From the NCBI RefSeq assembly GCF_001658005.1, contig NZ_CP015986.1, positions 1,302,001 through 1,366,000 on the forward strand: DNA of 64,000 nucleotides, given 5' to 3'. The notes under the pieces were generated by a model. The model saw only the letters and a program-made list of their open reading frames with translations, did no database searches and was not told the DNA's origin. Positions 53,387 through 63,438 of the stretch are shown here, in pieces. This DNA is from Sphingobium sp. EP60837 (lineage in GTDB: Bacteria > Pseudomonadota > Alphaproteobacteria > Sphingomonadales > Sphingomonadaceae). Each line of letters starts with the position of its first letter. The first letter of the stretch is position 1. Position numbers and translations under genes: made by a program.

Positions 53387-54976
53387 ATGACCGACGTCAC
53401 CATCAAGCGCGCCCTTCTTTCCGTGTCGGACAAGTCCGGCCTTGTCGAACTGGGGCAGGCGCTGGGCAAACATGGCGTCGAACTGGTATCCACTGGAGGC
53501 AGCGCCAAGGCGCTGCGCGAGGCTGGGCTGGAGGTAAAGGATATTTCCGACGTCACCGGCTTCCCCGAGATGATGGACGGCCGCGTCAAGACGCTGCACC
53601 CAAAAGTGCATGGCGGCCTGCTGGCGGTGCGCAACAATCCCGAGCATGTCGAGTCGATGCAGGAACATGAAATTGGCGCGATCGACCTGGTCGTCGTCAA
53701 CCTCTACCCCTTCGCCGCGACGGTCGCCAAGGGCGCCGAGCGCGAGGAGATCATCGAGAATATCGACATTGGCGGTCCGTCGATGGTCCGATCGGCAGCC
53801 AAAAATCATGAAAGCGTAGCGATCGTCACCGACCCGGCGGATTATGCCCGCCTGATCGCAGAGATGGGCGAAAAGGGCGGCGCGACCAGCTATGACTTCC
53901 GCCGGATGCTGGCGGCTAAAGCTTATGCTGCTACGGCCGCCTATGACTCCATGATCGCCAGCTGGTTCGCCTTTGCCGATCAGGGTGTGGATTTCCCCGA
54001 AACGCTGGCTGTATCAAGCAAGCTCGGATCGACCCTGCGTTATGGCGAAAACCCGCACCAGGCGGCGGCGCTCTATCTTCCGCTCGGGCCTTCAGCCAAC
54101 GGCATTGCCCAGGCTAGCCAAATCCAGGGCAAGGAGCTCAGCTACAACAATTATAACGACGCGGACGCAGCGCTGGAGCTGGTCAGCGAATTCCGCGATG
54201 GTCCGCCGACCGTAGTGCTCGTCAAGCACGCCAATCCGTGCGGCGTTGCGACGGGCGACACGCTGATCGAAGCCTATGAAGCGGCGCTCGCCTGTGACAG
54301 CGTGTCGGCCTTTGGTGGCATCATTGCGGTAAACCGCCCGCTGGATGGTCCGACCGCAGAAGCGATCAGCGGTATCTTTACCGAAGTGGTGGCCGCCCCT
54401 GACGCTGATGACGACGCCAAGGCGATCTTTGCGAAGAAGAAGAACCTCCGCCTGCTGCTGACCGGCGAACTGCCTGATCCGGCCCGCACCGGCCTGCAGA
54501 TCAAGAGCATCGCTGGCGGCATGCTGGTGCAGAGCCGGGACAATGGCCGGATCAGCCGCGACATGCTCAAGGTCGTCACCAAGCGCGCGCCTACGGAACA
54601 GGAGCTTAACGACTGCCTATTTGCCTGGACCGTCGCCAAACATGTGAAGTCCAACGCAATCGTCTATGCCAAGGGCAACAGCACCGCTGGCATCGGCGCA
54701 GGCCAGATGAACCGCCTGGAATCTGCGCGCATTGCCGCTTGGAAAGCCAAGGACGCCGCAGAAAAGGCGGGCTGGGCACAGCCACGCACCATAGGCTCGG
54801 CCGTCGCTTCCGACGCCTTCTTCCCCTTTGCCGACGGTCTGCTGGCTGCCGTCGAGGCGGGCGCAACGGCGGTGATTCAGCCCGGTGGATCGATCCGCGA
54901 TGAGGAAGTCATCGCTGCGGCCGACGAGGCGGGGCTCGCCATGGTCTTCACGGGCATGCGGCACTTCCGCCACTAA
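53387..54976 (+). CDS. purH: Bifunctional AICAR formyltransferase / IMP cyclohydrolase
   Basis: 529 residues from the ATG at 53387. The N-terminal IMP cyclohydrolase ([18 protein letters not shown], then [15 protein letters not shown]) is followed by the AICAR transformylase ([24 protein letters not shown], and [10 protein letters not shown] near the end). It performs the last two steps of IMP synthesis. A hairpin follows the stop. Confidence 0.97.
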   Translation: MTDVTIKRALLSVSDKSGLVELGQALGKHGVELVSTGGSAKALREAGLEVKDISDVTGFPEMMDGRVKTLHPKVHGGLLAVRNNPEHVESMQEHEIGAIDLVVVNLYPFAATVAKGAEREEIIENIDIGGPSMVRSAAKNHESVAIVTDPADYARLIAEMGEKGGATSYDFRRMLAAKAYAATAAYDSMIASWFAFADQGVDFPETLAVSSKLGSTLRYGENPHQAAALYLPLGPSANGIAQASQIQGKELSYNNYNDADAALELVSEFRDGPPTVVLVKHANPCGVATGDTLIEAYEAALACDSVSAFGGIIAVNRPLDGPTAEAISGIFTEVVAAPDADDDAKAIFAKKKNLRLLLTGELPDPARTGLQIKSIAGGMLVQSRDNGRISRDMLKVVTKRAPTEQELNDCLFAWTVAKHVKSNAIVYAKGNSTAGIGAGQMNRLESARIAAWKAKDAAEKAGWAQPRTIGSAVASDAFFPFADGLLAAVEAGATAVIQPGGSIRDEEVIAAADEAGLAMVFTGMRHFRH

Positions 54977-54985
54977 GCATATGAT

Positions 54986-55026
54986 GCGGGTGCGAAGACT
55001 GGCATTTCCTTTCGCACCCGCAAAAA
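54986..55026 (+). terminator. Hairpin downstream of purH
   Basis: GCGGGTGCGAA and TTCGCACCCGC form an 11-bp stem with a 14-nt loop. It is followed by AAAAATC rather than T, so termination in this direction is not certain. Confidence 0.5.
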
Positions 55027-55151
55027 TCACGCTTTTCCGCCACTTTCTAGCGACTGGCCTCTTTTCATCCACTTGCAGGGGTCCTATTTTCCTCTCGACC
55101 CTCCACCCACGTCAGGCGTTGGGCAGACCTTCATAAAAGTTCGCAGGAGAT

Positions 55152-55493
55152 ATGAGGATGACCAGAAAGACGTTGGCGGCATTTGCCGCCGCGATGACCC
55201 TAGCCCTTCCCGCCGCAGCGCCGGCTTTCAGCAATGACATGAACGTAATCGTGGATGGCCGCGCTGGCACGGAAACGCGTAGCGTCGTGGTGCCGGTGGC
55301 CGACCTCAACCTCGCCAGCGCTCATGGCGCACGCCTTGCCGACTCGCGGATTACGCGGGCGGCCAAGCAGGTCTGCGGATGGCTGAACGGCTCCATCCAG
55401 CAACCGACGCGCGAATTTCGCGCCTGCTATGGCGCCGCGCTCGACGACGCGCGCAACGACCTCGAAAGCCTTGCTCAGCAGCATCAGAGCTGA
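55152..55493 (+). CDS. UrcA-family secreted protein
   Basis: 113 residues with AGGAGAT just before the ATG. A signal peptide (LAAFAAAMTLALPAAAPAFS) is followed by SVVVPVADLNLASAHGARLADSRI, the UrcA signature, and two later cysteines (VCGWLNG and RACYGAAL) suited to a disulfide. It is periplasmic. The family is widespread in sphingomonads and caulobacters but has no known function. Confidence 0.9.
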   Translation: MRMTRKTLAAFAAAMTLALPAAAPAFSNDMNVIVDGRAGTETRSVVVPVADLNLASAHGARLADSRITRAAKQVCGWLNGSIQQPTREFRACYGAALDDARNDLESLAQQHQS

Positions 55494-55504
55494 TCGCCTG
55501 GCAA

Positions 55505-55530
55505 ACGGGGCCGTCATCATGCGGCCCCGT
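55505..55530 (+). terminator. Hairpin downstream of the urcA-family gene
   Basis: ACGGGGCCG and CGGCCCCGT form a 9-bp stem with an 8-nt loop just after the stop at 55493. No T tract follows. Confidence 0.45.
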
Positions 55531-55611
55531 CATGCTTACCCCGCCGTTAACCATTCCTTAGATGATTTCCTTCACTCCCGATGGTAGAAGCAAGCCTACG
55601 GGGGGCATTGA

Positions 55612-57138
55612 ATGCCGGGTATCGACCAGAATTTGGATGTCGCCATCATTGGCGCAGGTCCGGCCGGCCTTACCGCGGCCTATCTGCTCACCAAAAAAGG
55701 CTATTCGGTCACCGTCATTGAAAAGGATCCGATTTATGTCGGCGGCATCAGCCGCACGGTGGAACTGAACGGGTTCCGCTTCGACATTGGCGGCCATCGT
55801 TTCTTTTCCAAGTCGAAAGAGGTTGTCGATCTCTGGAACGAGATTCTGCCGGACGATTTCATCCAGCGGCCACGGATGAGCCGCATTTATTATGAAGGGA
55901 AATTCTACAGCTATCCGCTTCGCGCTTTCGAAGCGCTGTGGAATCTCGGCCTTTGGCGTTCGACCCTTTGCATGGCGAGTTTTGCAAAGGCCAAGCTGCT
56001 GCCCAACCGCACCGTCCGATCCTTTCAAGATTGGACGGTGAACGCGTTCGGGCACAAGCTGTTCTCCATCTTCTTCAAGACCTACACCGAGAAGGTCTGG
56101 GGCATGCCCTGCGACGAAATGTCCGCCGACTGGGCCGCCCAGCGGATCAAGGGCCTGTCGCTCTGGGGAGCCGTGAAGGACGGGTTGAAACGCTCGCTCG
56201 GCCTCAACAAGCGACCCAATGACGGCATGGCCACCAAGACGCTGCTGGAAAGCTTCCGCTATCCTCGCCTCGGCCCGGGCATGATGTGGGAAGCCGCGCG
56301 CGATTCGGTGGTGGCTGGCGGCAATCAGGTGCTGATGGCCCATAGCCTGAAGCAGCTTGCCCGCGATGACGCGGCGGGGCTCTGGCAGATGGCCGCCCAA
56401 AGCGCTGACGGCGAAGTGCTGCTGAAGGCGAAGCATGTCATCAGTTCTGCGCCCATGCGCGAGTTGGCCGGACGCATCCATCCCTTGCCCGCGACGCTGG
56501 GCAACGCGATGGAGCTTAAATATCGCGACTTCCTCACCGTGGCGCTGATGATCAAATCGGACGATCTTTTCCCCGATAACTGGATCTACATCCATGATTC
56601 GAAGGTACAGGTCGGCCGCATTCAGAATTTCCGCAGCTGGTCGCCGGAGATGGTGCCCGACCCCTCGCTCGCCTGCGTGGGACTGGAATATTTCTGCTTC
56701 GAAGGCGACGGCCTCTGGTCCGCACGCGACGATGAACTGATTGACCTCGCCAAGCGTGAAATGGCGATATTGGGTCTTTGCGACCCGGCGGATGTCGTCG
56801 GCGGCGCGGTGGTTCGTCAGGAAAAGGCATATCCCGTCTATGACGATGATTATGCCGCCAATGTGGTGGCCATGCGGACGGAGCTTGAGCAGCTTTACCC
56901 GAGCCTCCACCTGGTCGGCCGCAACGGCATGCATCGCTACAACAATCAGGATCATGCGATGATGACGGCGATGATGACGGTGCGCAACATCGAGGCGGGC
57001 CAGCGGCTGTTCGATACCTGGGCCGTCAATGAAGACGCTGAATATCATGAGGCGGGCGAAGAGGGCGAAGGCCCGGCAGGCCAGAAAGCCGCTCTTAGCA
57101 GCCTGCGGCTCGTGCCCAGCCGTCTCAAAGCCGCGTGA
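55612..57138 (+). CDS. NAD(P)/FAD-dependent oxidoreductase (UDP-galactopyranose-mutase/amine-oxidase-like)
   Basis: 508 residues. An FAD Rossmann motif IIGAGPAGLTAAYLL lies at 13-27, with an acidic end-strand residue in VIEKD. The second signature GGHRFFSKSKEVVDLWNEI is near 57-75, and a C-terminal FAD-contact region lies in GRNGMHRYNNQDHAM. This family commonly sits in polysaccharide clusters and is annotated as a protoporphyrinogen-oxidase- or mutase-like FAD protein. The two genes after it (GtrA and a GT-C-like protein) support a lipid-linked sugar role, but this is inference. Confidence 0.88.
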   Translation: MPGIDQNLDVAIIGAGPAGLTAAYLLTKKGYSVTVIEKDPIYVGGISRTVELNGFRFDIGGHRFFSKSKEVVDLWNEILPDDFIQRPRMSRIYYEGKFYSYPLRAFEALWNLGLWRSTLCMASFAKAKLLPNRTVRSFQDWTVNAFGHKLFSIFFKTYTEKVWGMPCDEMSADWAAQRIKGLSLWGAVKDGLKRSLGLNKRPNDGMATKTLLESFRYPRLGPGMMWEAARDSVVAGGNQVLMAHSLKQLARDDAAGLWQMAAQSADGEVLLKAKHVISSAPMRELAGRIHPLPATLGNAMELKYRDFLTVALMIKSDDLFPDNWIYIHDSKVQVGRIQNFRSWSPEMVPDPSLACVGLEYFCFEGDGLWSARDDELIDLAKREMAILGLCDPADVVGGAVVRQEKAYPVYDDDYAANVVAMRTELEQLYPSLHLVGRNGMHRYNNQDHAMMTAMMTVRNIEAGQRLFDTWAVNEDAEYHEAGEEGEGPAGQKAALSSLRLVPSRLKAA

Positions 57139-57148
57139 AGGCGTGGCA

Positions 57149-57562
57149 GTGACGTCTGTGAACTTAGGCAGCCTGACGGCGGCAATTGCCGCCCGCTTTA
57201 CATTCATCCGCTATTTGCTGGCGAGCCTGTGTGCGCTTTCAGGCGACATGCTGCTGTTCCTGGCGCTGCTGCGGCTGAACATCACTCCTGCAGCGGCTGG
57301 CGCGATCGGCTATGTTGGCGGGCTCTTGCTCCATTGGCTGATCAGCATCCGCTTCGTCTTCACTTCGGCCCGAAGGCCGACGCATGGTCAACGCCTGGGC
57401 TTCGTGGTGAGCGCGGCCGTAGGCCTTGGCATTACCACGGGGTTGATCAGCGCGCTCGGCGCTGCAGGGCTGGCGCCTGCGATCGGCAAGCTCTTCGCCA
57501 TTCCCGTTAGCTTCCTGTCGGTTTACGCGATCCGGAAATATGGCGTCTTCGCCGTTAGCTAG
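57149..57562 (+). CDS. GtrA-family membrane protein
   Basis: 137 residues from GTG 57149, with AAGG at a good distance. Four hydrophobic segments (FTFIRYLLASLCALSGDMLL, AGAIGYVGGLLLHWLISI, FVVSAAVGLGITTGLISAL, IPVSFLSVYAIRKYGVF) and the RKYGVF ending match GtrA, which is thought to flip undecaprenyl- or polyprenyl-linked sugars. It overlaps the next gene by 23 bp, so the two are co-translated. Confidence 0.9.
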   Translation: MTSVNLGSLTAAIAARFTFIRYLLASLCALSGDMLLFLALLRLNITPAAAGAIGYVGGLLLHWLISIRFVFTSARRPTHGQRLGFVVSAAVGLGITTGLISALGAAGLAPAIGKLFAIPVSFLSVYAIRKYGVFAVS

Positions 57563-59369
57563 GGTCCGGTCGGGCCTGACACGCGACTTGGGTGTCACGA
57601 TCGCGCCCCATCCGCGCTGGCTTATGCTGGCGTGGATATGCTGTTGCGCGGTTTTTCTGTGGCTTTGGCACAGCGAACTCGATGCGCTAGGCTTTCGCGA
57701 TCCCGATGACGCCATGCGCCTGCAACAGGTGCGCGACTGGATCGGCGGCCAGCCTTTTCTGGACGTTAGCCAACATCGGGTAAATCCGCCCCTGGGTGGC
57801 CCCATGCACTGGTCGAGAATTGTCGATATGCCGATCGCGGCTATAATCCTGCTTCTGCGACCGGTTCTGGGCACGCATTTGGCGGAAGTTCTCGCCTGCG
57901 CGATCGTACCGCTGCTGTTATTGGGCGGCCTCGTCTGGGCGCTCCATGTGGCGACCCGCCGGATCGCTGGCGAGGCAGCGGCGATGCTCGCACCTCTGCT
58001 GCTGCTGACCACGCCGACGATTCTCGTACAATTCGGGCCTTTGCGGGTCGATCATCATGGATGGCAGATCCTGATGGCGACGATCGCGCTGGCGGGCGCC
58101 ATGGACTTACGCGGGGCACGGGGCGGCATGGTCGCTGGCGCGGCGATGGCGGTGTGGCTGCAGATTTCGAGCGAGGGCCTACCCTATGCGGCGCTGTTCG
58201 CGGTTGTATTTGCACTCCGCCAATGGCTGGACAAGAGGGAGACGGATCGGTTTATCACCTATGCGGCAACGTTGGGCATGGCGGCATTGCCCCTGCTGGC
58301 GCTGCTCCGTGGAACTGCTCCTCTGGTGCAGGTTCGATGCGATGCCCTTTCATCGGCCTATATCTGGCCGCTGCTGGCCTTCGCAACAGTAACGCCGCTG
58401 GCCTTCCGCCTCATCAGCCCTGTGTCGGCCAAAGGACGTTTCCTGGCGGCAGCATTGGGTGGAGGCGCCGCTGCCGGGCTGTTCGTTCTGACCGGCCGCC
58501 CCTGCCTGACAGGTAATCCATTCCAAGCGCTGGGGCCTGTCGCCTATAAGCTATGGTATCTGCAAGTGATGGAAGGACAGCCGATATGGAAGCAGGCCCG
58601 CTCGATGATGGGCCTGACCCTGATCCCGGCCATCGCGGGACTGGCAGGTTCGATCATGGCCGCTCGGTTCGCCGAGGCGCGGGACGCGCACGACCGCTGG
58701 CTGGTAGTGGCGCTACTTCTGACAGGCGCAACCATGGTCGCCATATTGGTGATGCGGGCGATGTCCGTGGCGCATGTTTTGGCCCTACCCGGAACCGCTT
58801 GGCTCATGCTGGCGCTTTTCCGGCGTGCGCAGCAGCAACGCGCGGCCCTGGTGCGCGTGTTCGCATCCTCAGCCGTCGCTTTACTTACGCCCGCGGCCCT
58901 CTGCGCGATCTGGATCGTTGCCACATCGGCGACGAGCAAAAGCGAGGAGAAAGCGCCGACACCGGCCGCTGAATGCAGGACCGAAACGGCGTTAGCGCCC
59001 CTCCGCCAGCTGCCGAAATCGACGTTGTTCGCTCCGCTGGACATGGGACCGGACATTTTGATCCGCACCCGTCACAATGTGGTTGGCACGGCGCATCATC
59101 GCAATGCCGCCGGGATTACCGCCGTGGTCGAAGGCTTCACCGCGCCGCCCGCCCGTGCTCGGGCGATCCTGGCCGAATTGAATGGCGGCAAGGGCTCAGA
59201 TTATCTCGTCGCCTGCCCCGGCCTTAATGAATTCGAACATTATGCGAAGGAACATGAGGGCAGCCTGGCATGGACATTGGCGCGCGGAAGGCCACCGGCA
59301 TGGCTGAAGCCTGCCCTGTCCGGAGCGAAGTCCCTGCGCGTCTATAGAGTCATGCCGCTGAGAAACTGA
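57540..59369 (+). CDS. Large GT-C-like membrane protein (STT3/oligosaccharyltransferase-type fold candidate)
   Basis: 609 residues with about a dozen hydrophobic helices and a soluble C-terminal third (~470 onward). The first periplasmic loop has FRDPDDAMRLQQVRDWIGGQ, an acidic DPDD motif as in GT-C enzymes, then RVNPPLGGPMHWSRIVD. A later FGPLRVDHHGWQILM is another conserved polar loop. GT-C enzymes transfer sugars from polyprenyl donors at the periplasmic face. The upstream GtrA and FAD gene agree with that, but donor and acceptor are unknown. Confidence 0.8.
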   Translation: MASSPLARVRSGLTRDLGVTIAPHPRWLMLAWICCCAVFLWLWHSELDALGFRDPDDAMRLQQVRDWIGGQPFLDVSQHRVNPPLGGPMHWSRIVDMPIAAIILLLRPVLGTHLAEVLACAIVPLLLLGGLVWALHVATRRIAGEAAAMLAPLLLLTTPTILVQFGPLRVDHHGWQILMATIALAGAMDLRGARGGMVAGAAMAVWLQISSEGLPYAALFAVVFALRQWLDKRETDRFITYAATLGMAALPLLALLRGTAPLVQVRCDALSSAYIWPLLAFATVTPLAFRLISPVSAKGRFLAAALGGGAAAGLFVLTGRPCLTGNPFQALGPVAYKLWYLQVMEGQPIWKQARSMMGLTLIPAIAGLAGSIMAARFAEARDAHDRWLVVALLLTGATMVAILVMRAMSVAHVLALPGTAWLMLALFRRAQQQRAALVRVFASSAVALLTPAALCAIWIVATSATSKSEEKAPTPAAECRTETALAPLRQLPKSTLFAPLDMGPDILIRTRHNVVGTAHHRNAAGITAVVEGFTAPPARARAILAELNGGKGSDYLVACPGLNEFEHYAKEHEGSLAWTLARGRPPAWLKPALSGAKSLRVYRVMPLRN

Positions 59370-59829
59370 GCGCCACGCCATTCATGCAATAACGCTTGCC
59401 GGTAGGTGGCGGGCCATCGTCGAAAACATGGCCAAGATGCCCGCCGCAGCGCGCGCAATGCACTTCCACTCGTGGATAGCCGAGCGCGAAGTCGCGGGAC
59501 GTGCCCGTCGCCCCGGGCAGCGGCGCCCAAAAGCTCGGCCAGCCGGTGCCGCTGTCGAACTTGGTCTTCGCGTTGAACAAAGGTCGCTCGCAGCCCGCGC
59601 ATTTGAATGTGCCTGCGCGATGTTCCTTGTTCAGCGGGCTGGAGAAGGGATGTTCAGTCGCATGCTTCCGCAGCACCTGATAAGCCAGCGGGCTAAGACG
59701 GCGGCGCCATTCATCATCAGGCAGGGTAAAGGGGTAAGCGGCTTCGGCTTCTTCGACCCCCAGCCGCCAGAAGGCGATTGCGGAGACGCCGTACAGGGCG
59801 CTGTTCAGAAGATGCCGCCGGGTCATCAT
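59350..59829 (-). CDS. msrB: Peptide-methionine (R)-S-oxide reductase with twin-arginine-like leader
   Basis: 159 residues. The leader MTRRHLLNSALYGVSAIAFW has a twin-arginine pattern and hydrophobic core, suggesting export by Tat. The MsrB domain follows: FKCAGCERPLF and EVHCARCGGHLGH bind zinc, FDSGTGWPSF is the active-site loop, and RYCMNGVALSF has the catalytic cysteine. It repairs R-methionine sulfoxide in envelope proteins. Its 3' end overlaps that of the GT-C gene by 20 bp on opposite strands. Confidence 0.93.
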   Translation of the reverse strand: MMTRRHLLNSALYGVSAIAFWRLGVEEAEAAYPFTLPDDEWRRRLSPLAYQVLRKHATEHPFSSPLNKEHRAGTFKCAGCERPLFNAKTKFDSGTGWPSFWAPLPGATGTSRDFALGYPRVEVHCARCGGHLGHVFDDGPPPTGKRYCMNGVALSFSAA

Positions 59830-59835
59830 GGCGGC

Positions 59836-61032
59836 TTACTTTACCACGGCTGAGCGCCGCCTGAACAGCCTGCCGCCGCTGGCCTGTCCGGACTTCAGCA
59901 CATGGCGGCGGAACAGCCATACGCCCAGGCGGATGATGACCGCGACCCAGCAGGCCTGCCATATGATTGCGAGCAGATGCGGCCAGATCGACGCATCCTG
60001 CGCCGCCCGCGCGATCATGGCGAAGGGCGATGAAAAGGGGAATATGATCGCCGCTATCTCCGGCGCGGAGCCCATATGATCGACCGCATAGGTCGCGAAG
60101 AAGAAGATGCCCATCTGTGCCATTGTCACGGGCATATTGAGGGTCTGCACCTCCCGCACCGTGGCCGCCTGAGCGCCGATGCCCAGGAACAGCGAGCCCA
60201 GCAAGGCATAGGCCATGGTGAAATAGACGGCTCCCAGCAGCAGGAAGACAGGCCAGCCGACCGCCGGTGTCGGTGGCGCGATATCAGGGCCAGCGAGCAG
60301 CTTGACGCCAGCGACTATGCCCGAGCCCCAGAAGCAGATGCCCACAAAGCTCATCGCCAGCATGGCGAGCAGCTTGCCTAGGAAGACCGCATCGATCGGC
60401 ACGGCCGCGGCCAGGATTTCGATCACCTTGTTGGTCTTTTCCTCCACCAGATTAGACAGGACCATCCCCGCCAGCAGCATCGTCAGCAGGAAGACAAGGA
60501 CTTGCGCGGCTCTACCGGTCAGCAGGCGCGATTGGGCCTCTGCGCCCGCGCTGGCGGCTACGAGTTGCTTGCGAACTTGCACATGAGGAAGCCGCTCGCC
60601 CGCCAGCGCGGCGCTGGCAAGCAGGCTGACATCGCCCTCCAGTGCGGCGAGGTCACCGCTCTTGCCGGTGAGTATCGGCCGCTCGACGCTGCCGGACACG
60701 ATCGCGATGAAGCGGGCGTCGGGGCGGGTCAGCAAGGTTCGTGGGTTCCCCTTGGGCGCGCGCTGGAGCTTGGGGAGATTTTCAGCACCCATACGGGCCG
60801 AAAGGATGCGATGCGCCCGCTCCATGCGTCCGCCGTCCGCCGCCGTCATGGCGACGCCGATGGTCGGGCGCAGGCTTTCGGTCGTGATCTTTTCCCCCAG
60901 ACCGCCGAACGCCATGCCGATGACGACAGGGAATAGCGGCCCCAGCAGGAAGAGAATGAAGGTTTTCGAGAAAATCACCGCGGAAAAATCGCGGCGAGCG
61001 ATGACCAGGGCGGCGCGCAGGACCTCGCTCAT
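59836..61032 (-). CDS. ABC-2-type transporter permease (NatB-like)
   Basis: 398 residues: one N-terminal helix (FSAVIFSKTFILFLLGPLF), a long extracytoplasmic part (residues ~45-180), and five helices at the C-terminus (including LLTMLLAGMVLSNLVEEKTNKVIEIL, in two parts). The VEEKTNKVIEIL motif is typical of NatB/ABC-2 exporters. It pairs with the ATPase whose stop overlaps its start (ATGA at 61029-61032). The exported substrate is unknown; Na+ is one family precedent. Confidence 0.9.
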   Translation of the reverse strand: MSEVLRAALVIARRDFSAVIFSKTFILFLLGPLFPVVIGMAFGGLGEKITTESLRPTIGVAMTAADGGRMERAHRILSARMGAENLPKLQRAPKGNPRTLLTRPDARFIAIVSGSVERPILTGKSGDLAALEGDVSLLASAALAGERLPHVQVRKQLVAASAGAEAQSRLLTGRAAQVLVFLLTMLLAGMVLSNLVEEKTNKVIEILAAAVPIDAVFLGKLLAMLAMSFVGICFWGSGIVAGVKLLAGPDIAPPTPAVGWPVFLLLGAVYFTMAYALLGSLFLGIGAQAATVREVQTLNMPVTMAQMGIFFFATYAVDHMGSAPEIAAIIFPFSSPFAMIARAAQDASIWPHLLAIIWQACWVAVIIRLGVWLFRRHVLKSGQASGGRLFRRRSAVVK

Positions 61033-61991
61033 GCGGGTCCCTCCCCTTCGGCATCCTGCATCTGCCGGGCGGCGGCAGCCCCCGCGATAGATACGAACGC
61101 ATCATGCAGGCCGGGTCGTTCGATCGACAAGCTTTCTATACCGGCATGTCCATCCAGCAGCGCGCGCAGCAGCGGTTCGATGCCTTCGTCCGGCAGGTCG
61201 AAATGCCAGGCTCCATCCGCCGCCAGCGTCTCGGCAGGCAGCGCCCGGCGCCAACCGCCGTCGCTGGCGCGGGTGCGCAGGCGGACCCTGGGACGCAGCT
61301 GGTCGCGCGCATCGCTCACCGATCCTTCGAAATGAATGCGGCCACCCGCAACGATGGCGATGCGTTCGCACAGGCGTTCGGCATGGGCGATGACATGGGT
61401 GGAAAAGAGGACGGTGACGCCGCGCCGCGCCTGATCGCGGATCAGCAACTCCAGCTTTCCCTGGTTGATGGCGTCAAGACCCGAAAAAGGTTCGTCCAAC
61501 ACGATCAGCCGGGGTTCGTGGATGATCGTACCAAAAAGCTGCACGGTTTGTGCCATGCCCTTGGACAGCTGGCGGATCGGCTTATCAACCGATGCGCCCA
61601 TGCCATGCTCGATCAGCATCGCTCGCGCCCGTTCGCGCCCGACCTTGAGCGGCAGCCCACGCAATGCGCCCATAAAGGCGATGGCCTCCGCCGCCTTCAT
61701 TGATGGATAGAGCCCGCGTTCTTCGGGAAGATAGCCGATGATGCGCGCCTGGCGCAGCGGGACATCATCGCCCAGCAGAGTGCGGCGGCCCTCGTCAGGA
61801 TCGATAATGCCAAGCAAGGTGCGCAACAAGGTCGTCTTGCCCGCACCATTGGGCCCCAAAATGCCGTAGATCGACCCAGCGGGCACGGCGAGGTCGATGC
61901 CATCGACCGCGCGGAATGTGCCGAATGTCTTGACAAGACCATGGCCTTCGACGGCATAGGTCGGAGAAGGAGCCGGAGCAGTACCGATCAT
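61029..61991 (-). CDS. ABC transporter ATP-binding protein (NatA-like)
   Basis: 320 residues from the ATG at 61991. Walker A GPNGAGKT at 46-53, the signature QLSKGMAQ near 141-148 (LSKGM in place of LSGGQ, as in NatA-type exporters), Walker B LIVLDEPFSGLD near 159-170, and the switch histidine in LFSTHV. The C-terminal domain after ~230 is the DUF4162-like extension. It powers the ABC-2 permease encoded next. Confidence 0.93.
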   Translation of the reverse strand: MIGTAPAPSPTYAVEGHGLVKTFGTFRAVDGIDLAVPAGSIYGILGPNGAGKTTLLRTLLGIIDPDEGRRTLLGDDVPLRQARIIGYLPEERGLYPSMKAAEAIAFMGALRGLPLKVGRERARAMLIEHGMGASVDKPIRQLSKGMAQTVQLFGTIIHEPRLIVLDEPFSGLDAINQGKLELLIRDQARRGVTVLFSTHVIAHAERLCERIAIVAGGRIHFEGSVSDARDQLRPRVRLRTRASDGGWRRALPAETLAADGAWHFDLPDEGIEPLLRALLDGHAGIESLSIERPGLHDAFVSIAGAAAARQMQDAEGEGPA

Positions 61992-62013
61992 CCGACCCTG
62001 ATAGTCGCACACT

Positions 62014-63060
62014 ATGCCAACGCAAACCGAAACCTTGGAACAGCGCCTGAAGGCGGAGGCGGAGCGGCTGGGCTTTGCCGCGTGCGCCATTGCGCGCGCT
62101 GATGCTGCGCCCGAAGCTGGCCGAAGGCTGCGGCAGTGGCTGGATGCGGGACGCCATGGCGAGATGCTGTGGATGGAGGAGCGGGCCGAGCAGCGCGGTT
62201 CGCCGCAAGGACTGTGGCCCGATGTGCGCAGCGTCATCATGCTGGGGATGAGCTATGCGCCCGGCCGCGACCCGCTGGCGCTGGCGGAGGTCGGCGATCG
62301 GGGCCGGATTTCCGTCTATGCGCAGGGGCGCGACTATCATGACGTGGTCAAGAAGGGACTGAAAAGCTTGGCCCGCTGGCTGGTGGAGCAGCAGCAGAGC
62401 GCGCTCAAGGTGTTCGTCGACACCGCACCTGTGATGGAAAAGCCGCTTGCGGAGGCGGCTGGACTGGGCTGGCAAGGCAAGCACAGCAACCTTGTCAGCC
62501 GGACCCATGGTAGCTGGCTCTTCCTGGGCGCGATCTATAGCGAGATCGCGCTGGAGCCGGACGCGGCGGAAGTCGATCATTGCGGCAGTTGCACTGCTTG
62601 CCAGGTGGCCTGTCCTACCGGCGCTTTCCCTGCCCCCTATGTTGTGGATGCGCGGCGGTGTATTTCCTACCTCACCATCGAGCATAAGGGCCCGATCCCC
62701 GAAGAGCTGCGTAGCGGGATCGGCAATCGCATCTATGGCTGCGATGACTGTCTGGCAGTCTGCCCGTGGAACAAATTTGCCGATGCGGCGGCGGCCAACA
62801 GGGCTTTTATAGGGCGCGCGGAGCTGGCGGCGCCGGAACTGGGCGACTTGCTGGCACTGGATGACGCCGGTTTTCGAGAGATTTTCTCGGGCTCGCCGAT
62901 CAAACGGATCGGGCGTAACCGGATGGTGCGCAACGCGGCCATCGCCGCCGGGAATAGCGGAGAGAAGCGGCTGCTCGAACAATTGCAGCCATTGCTGAGC
63001 GATGAAGATCCGGTGGTCGCGGAAGCGGCCGCCTGGGCGATCGGGCGGCTGTCCGCTTAG
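62014..63060 (+). CDS. queG: Epoxyqueuosine reductase
   Basis: 348 residues. The B12-binding N-terminal region is followed by two [4Fe-4S] motifs: [16 protein letters not shown] and [11 protein letters not shown]. The C-terminal HEAT-like tail ([15 protein letters not shown]) binds tRNA. It makes the last step of queuosine in the wobble position of Asp, Asn, His and Tyr tRNAs. It is divergent from the ABC operon with a 22-bp gap. Confidence 0.95.
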   Translation: MPTQTETLEQRLKAEAERLGFAACAIARADAAPEAGRRLRQWLDAGRHGEMLWMEERAEQRGSPQGLWPDVRSVIMLGMSYAPGRDPLALAEVGDRGRISVYAQGRDYHDVVKKGLKSLARWLVEQQQSALKVFVDTAPVMEKPLAEAAGLGWQGKHSNLVSRTHGSWLFLGAIYSEIALEPDAAEVDHCGSCTACQVACPTGAFPAPYVVDARRCISYLTIEHKGPIPEELRSGIGNRIYGCDDCLAVCPWNKFADAAAANRAFIGRAELAAPELGDLLALDDAGFREIFSGSPIKRIGRNRMVRNAAIAAGNSGEKRLLEQLQPLLSDEDPVVAEAAAWAIGRLSA

Positions 63061-63066
63061 GAAATA

Positions 63067-63438
63067 TTATTTCGCCTGAAGAGCGGTGGCGCAGGCGGCG
63101 GGATCGATATCCATACCCGCTGGCGTGCGGGCATCGACATGGGTGACGACCGGCTCTCTTCCTTGGGCGGGGGCGTAGAGATAGGCGTCCAGCACGCAAC
63201 GACCATTGGCGAACTGCAGCTTACGCATCATGCTCTCACGAATATCGAGGCGGGGCGTGCCGAATTGCTGAACGAGATGGCGGGCGTCCATTCCCATGAG
63301 GGGGCCTGATCGCATGAAGGCGCTGGCAGGGGGACCCGCGGGCGGGCGGCTGATCGGCGCAGGCGGTACGACCGAGCCACCGCAAGCCGCCAGCGGCAGT
63401 GCCAGGGCAGCGCCAAGGGTGAGGCGGACCATGTTCAT
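63067..63438 (-). CDS. Small lipoprotein
   Basis: 123 residues with a lipobox LAAC at 16-19 (C19 is the lipidated cysteine). The mature part has PLMGMDARHLVQQFGTPRLDIRE, which resembles the small SmpA/OmlA-type beta modules, and two further cysteines. It overlaps the EI24-like gene by 4 bp (ATGA), so both are co-translated. Function unknown. Confidence 0.8.
   Translation of the reverse strand: MNMVRLTLGAALALPLAACGGSVVPPAPISRPPAGPPASAFMRSGPLMGMDARHLVQQFGTPRLDIRESMMRKLQFANGRCVLDAYLYAPAQGREPVVTHVDARTPAGMDIDPAACATALQAK

Noticed and set aside
55558..57207. 549-codon open frame on the minus strand
   Set aside because: Antisense to the FAD oxidoreductase with its clear Rossmann motif.
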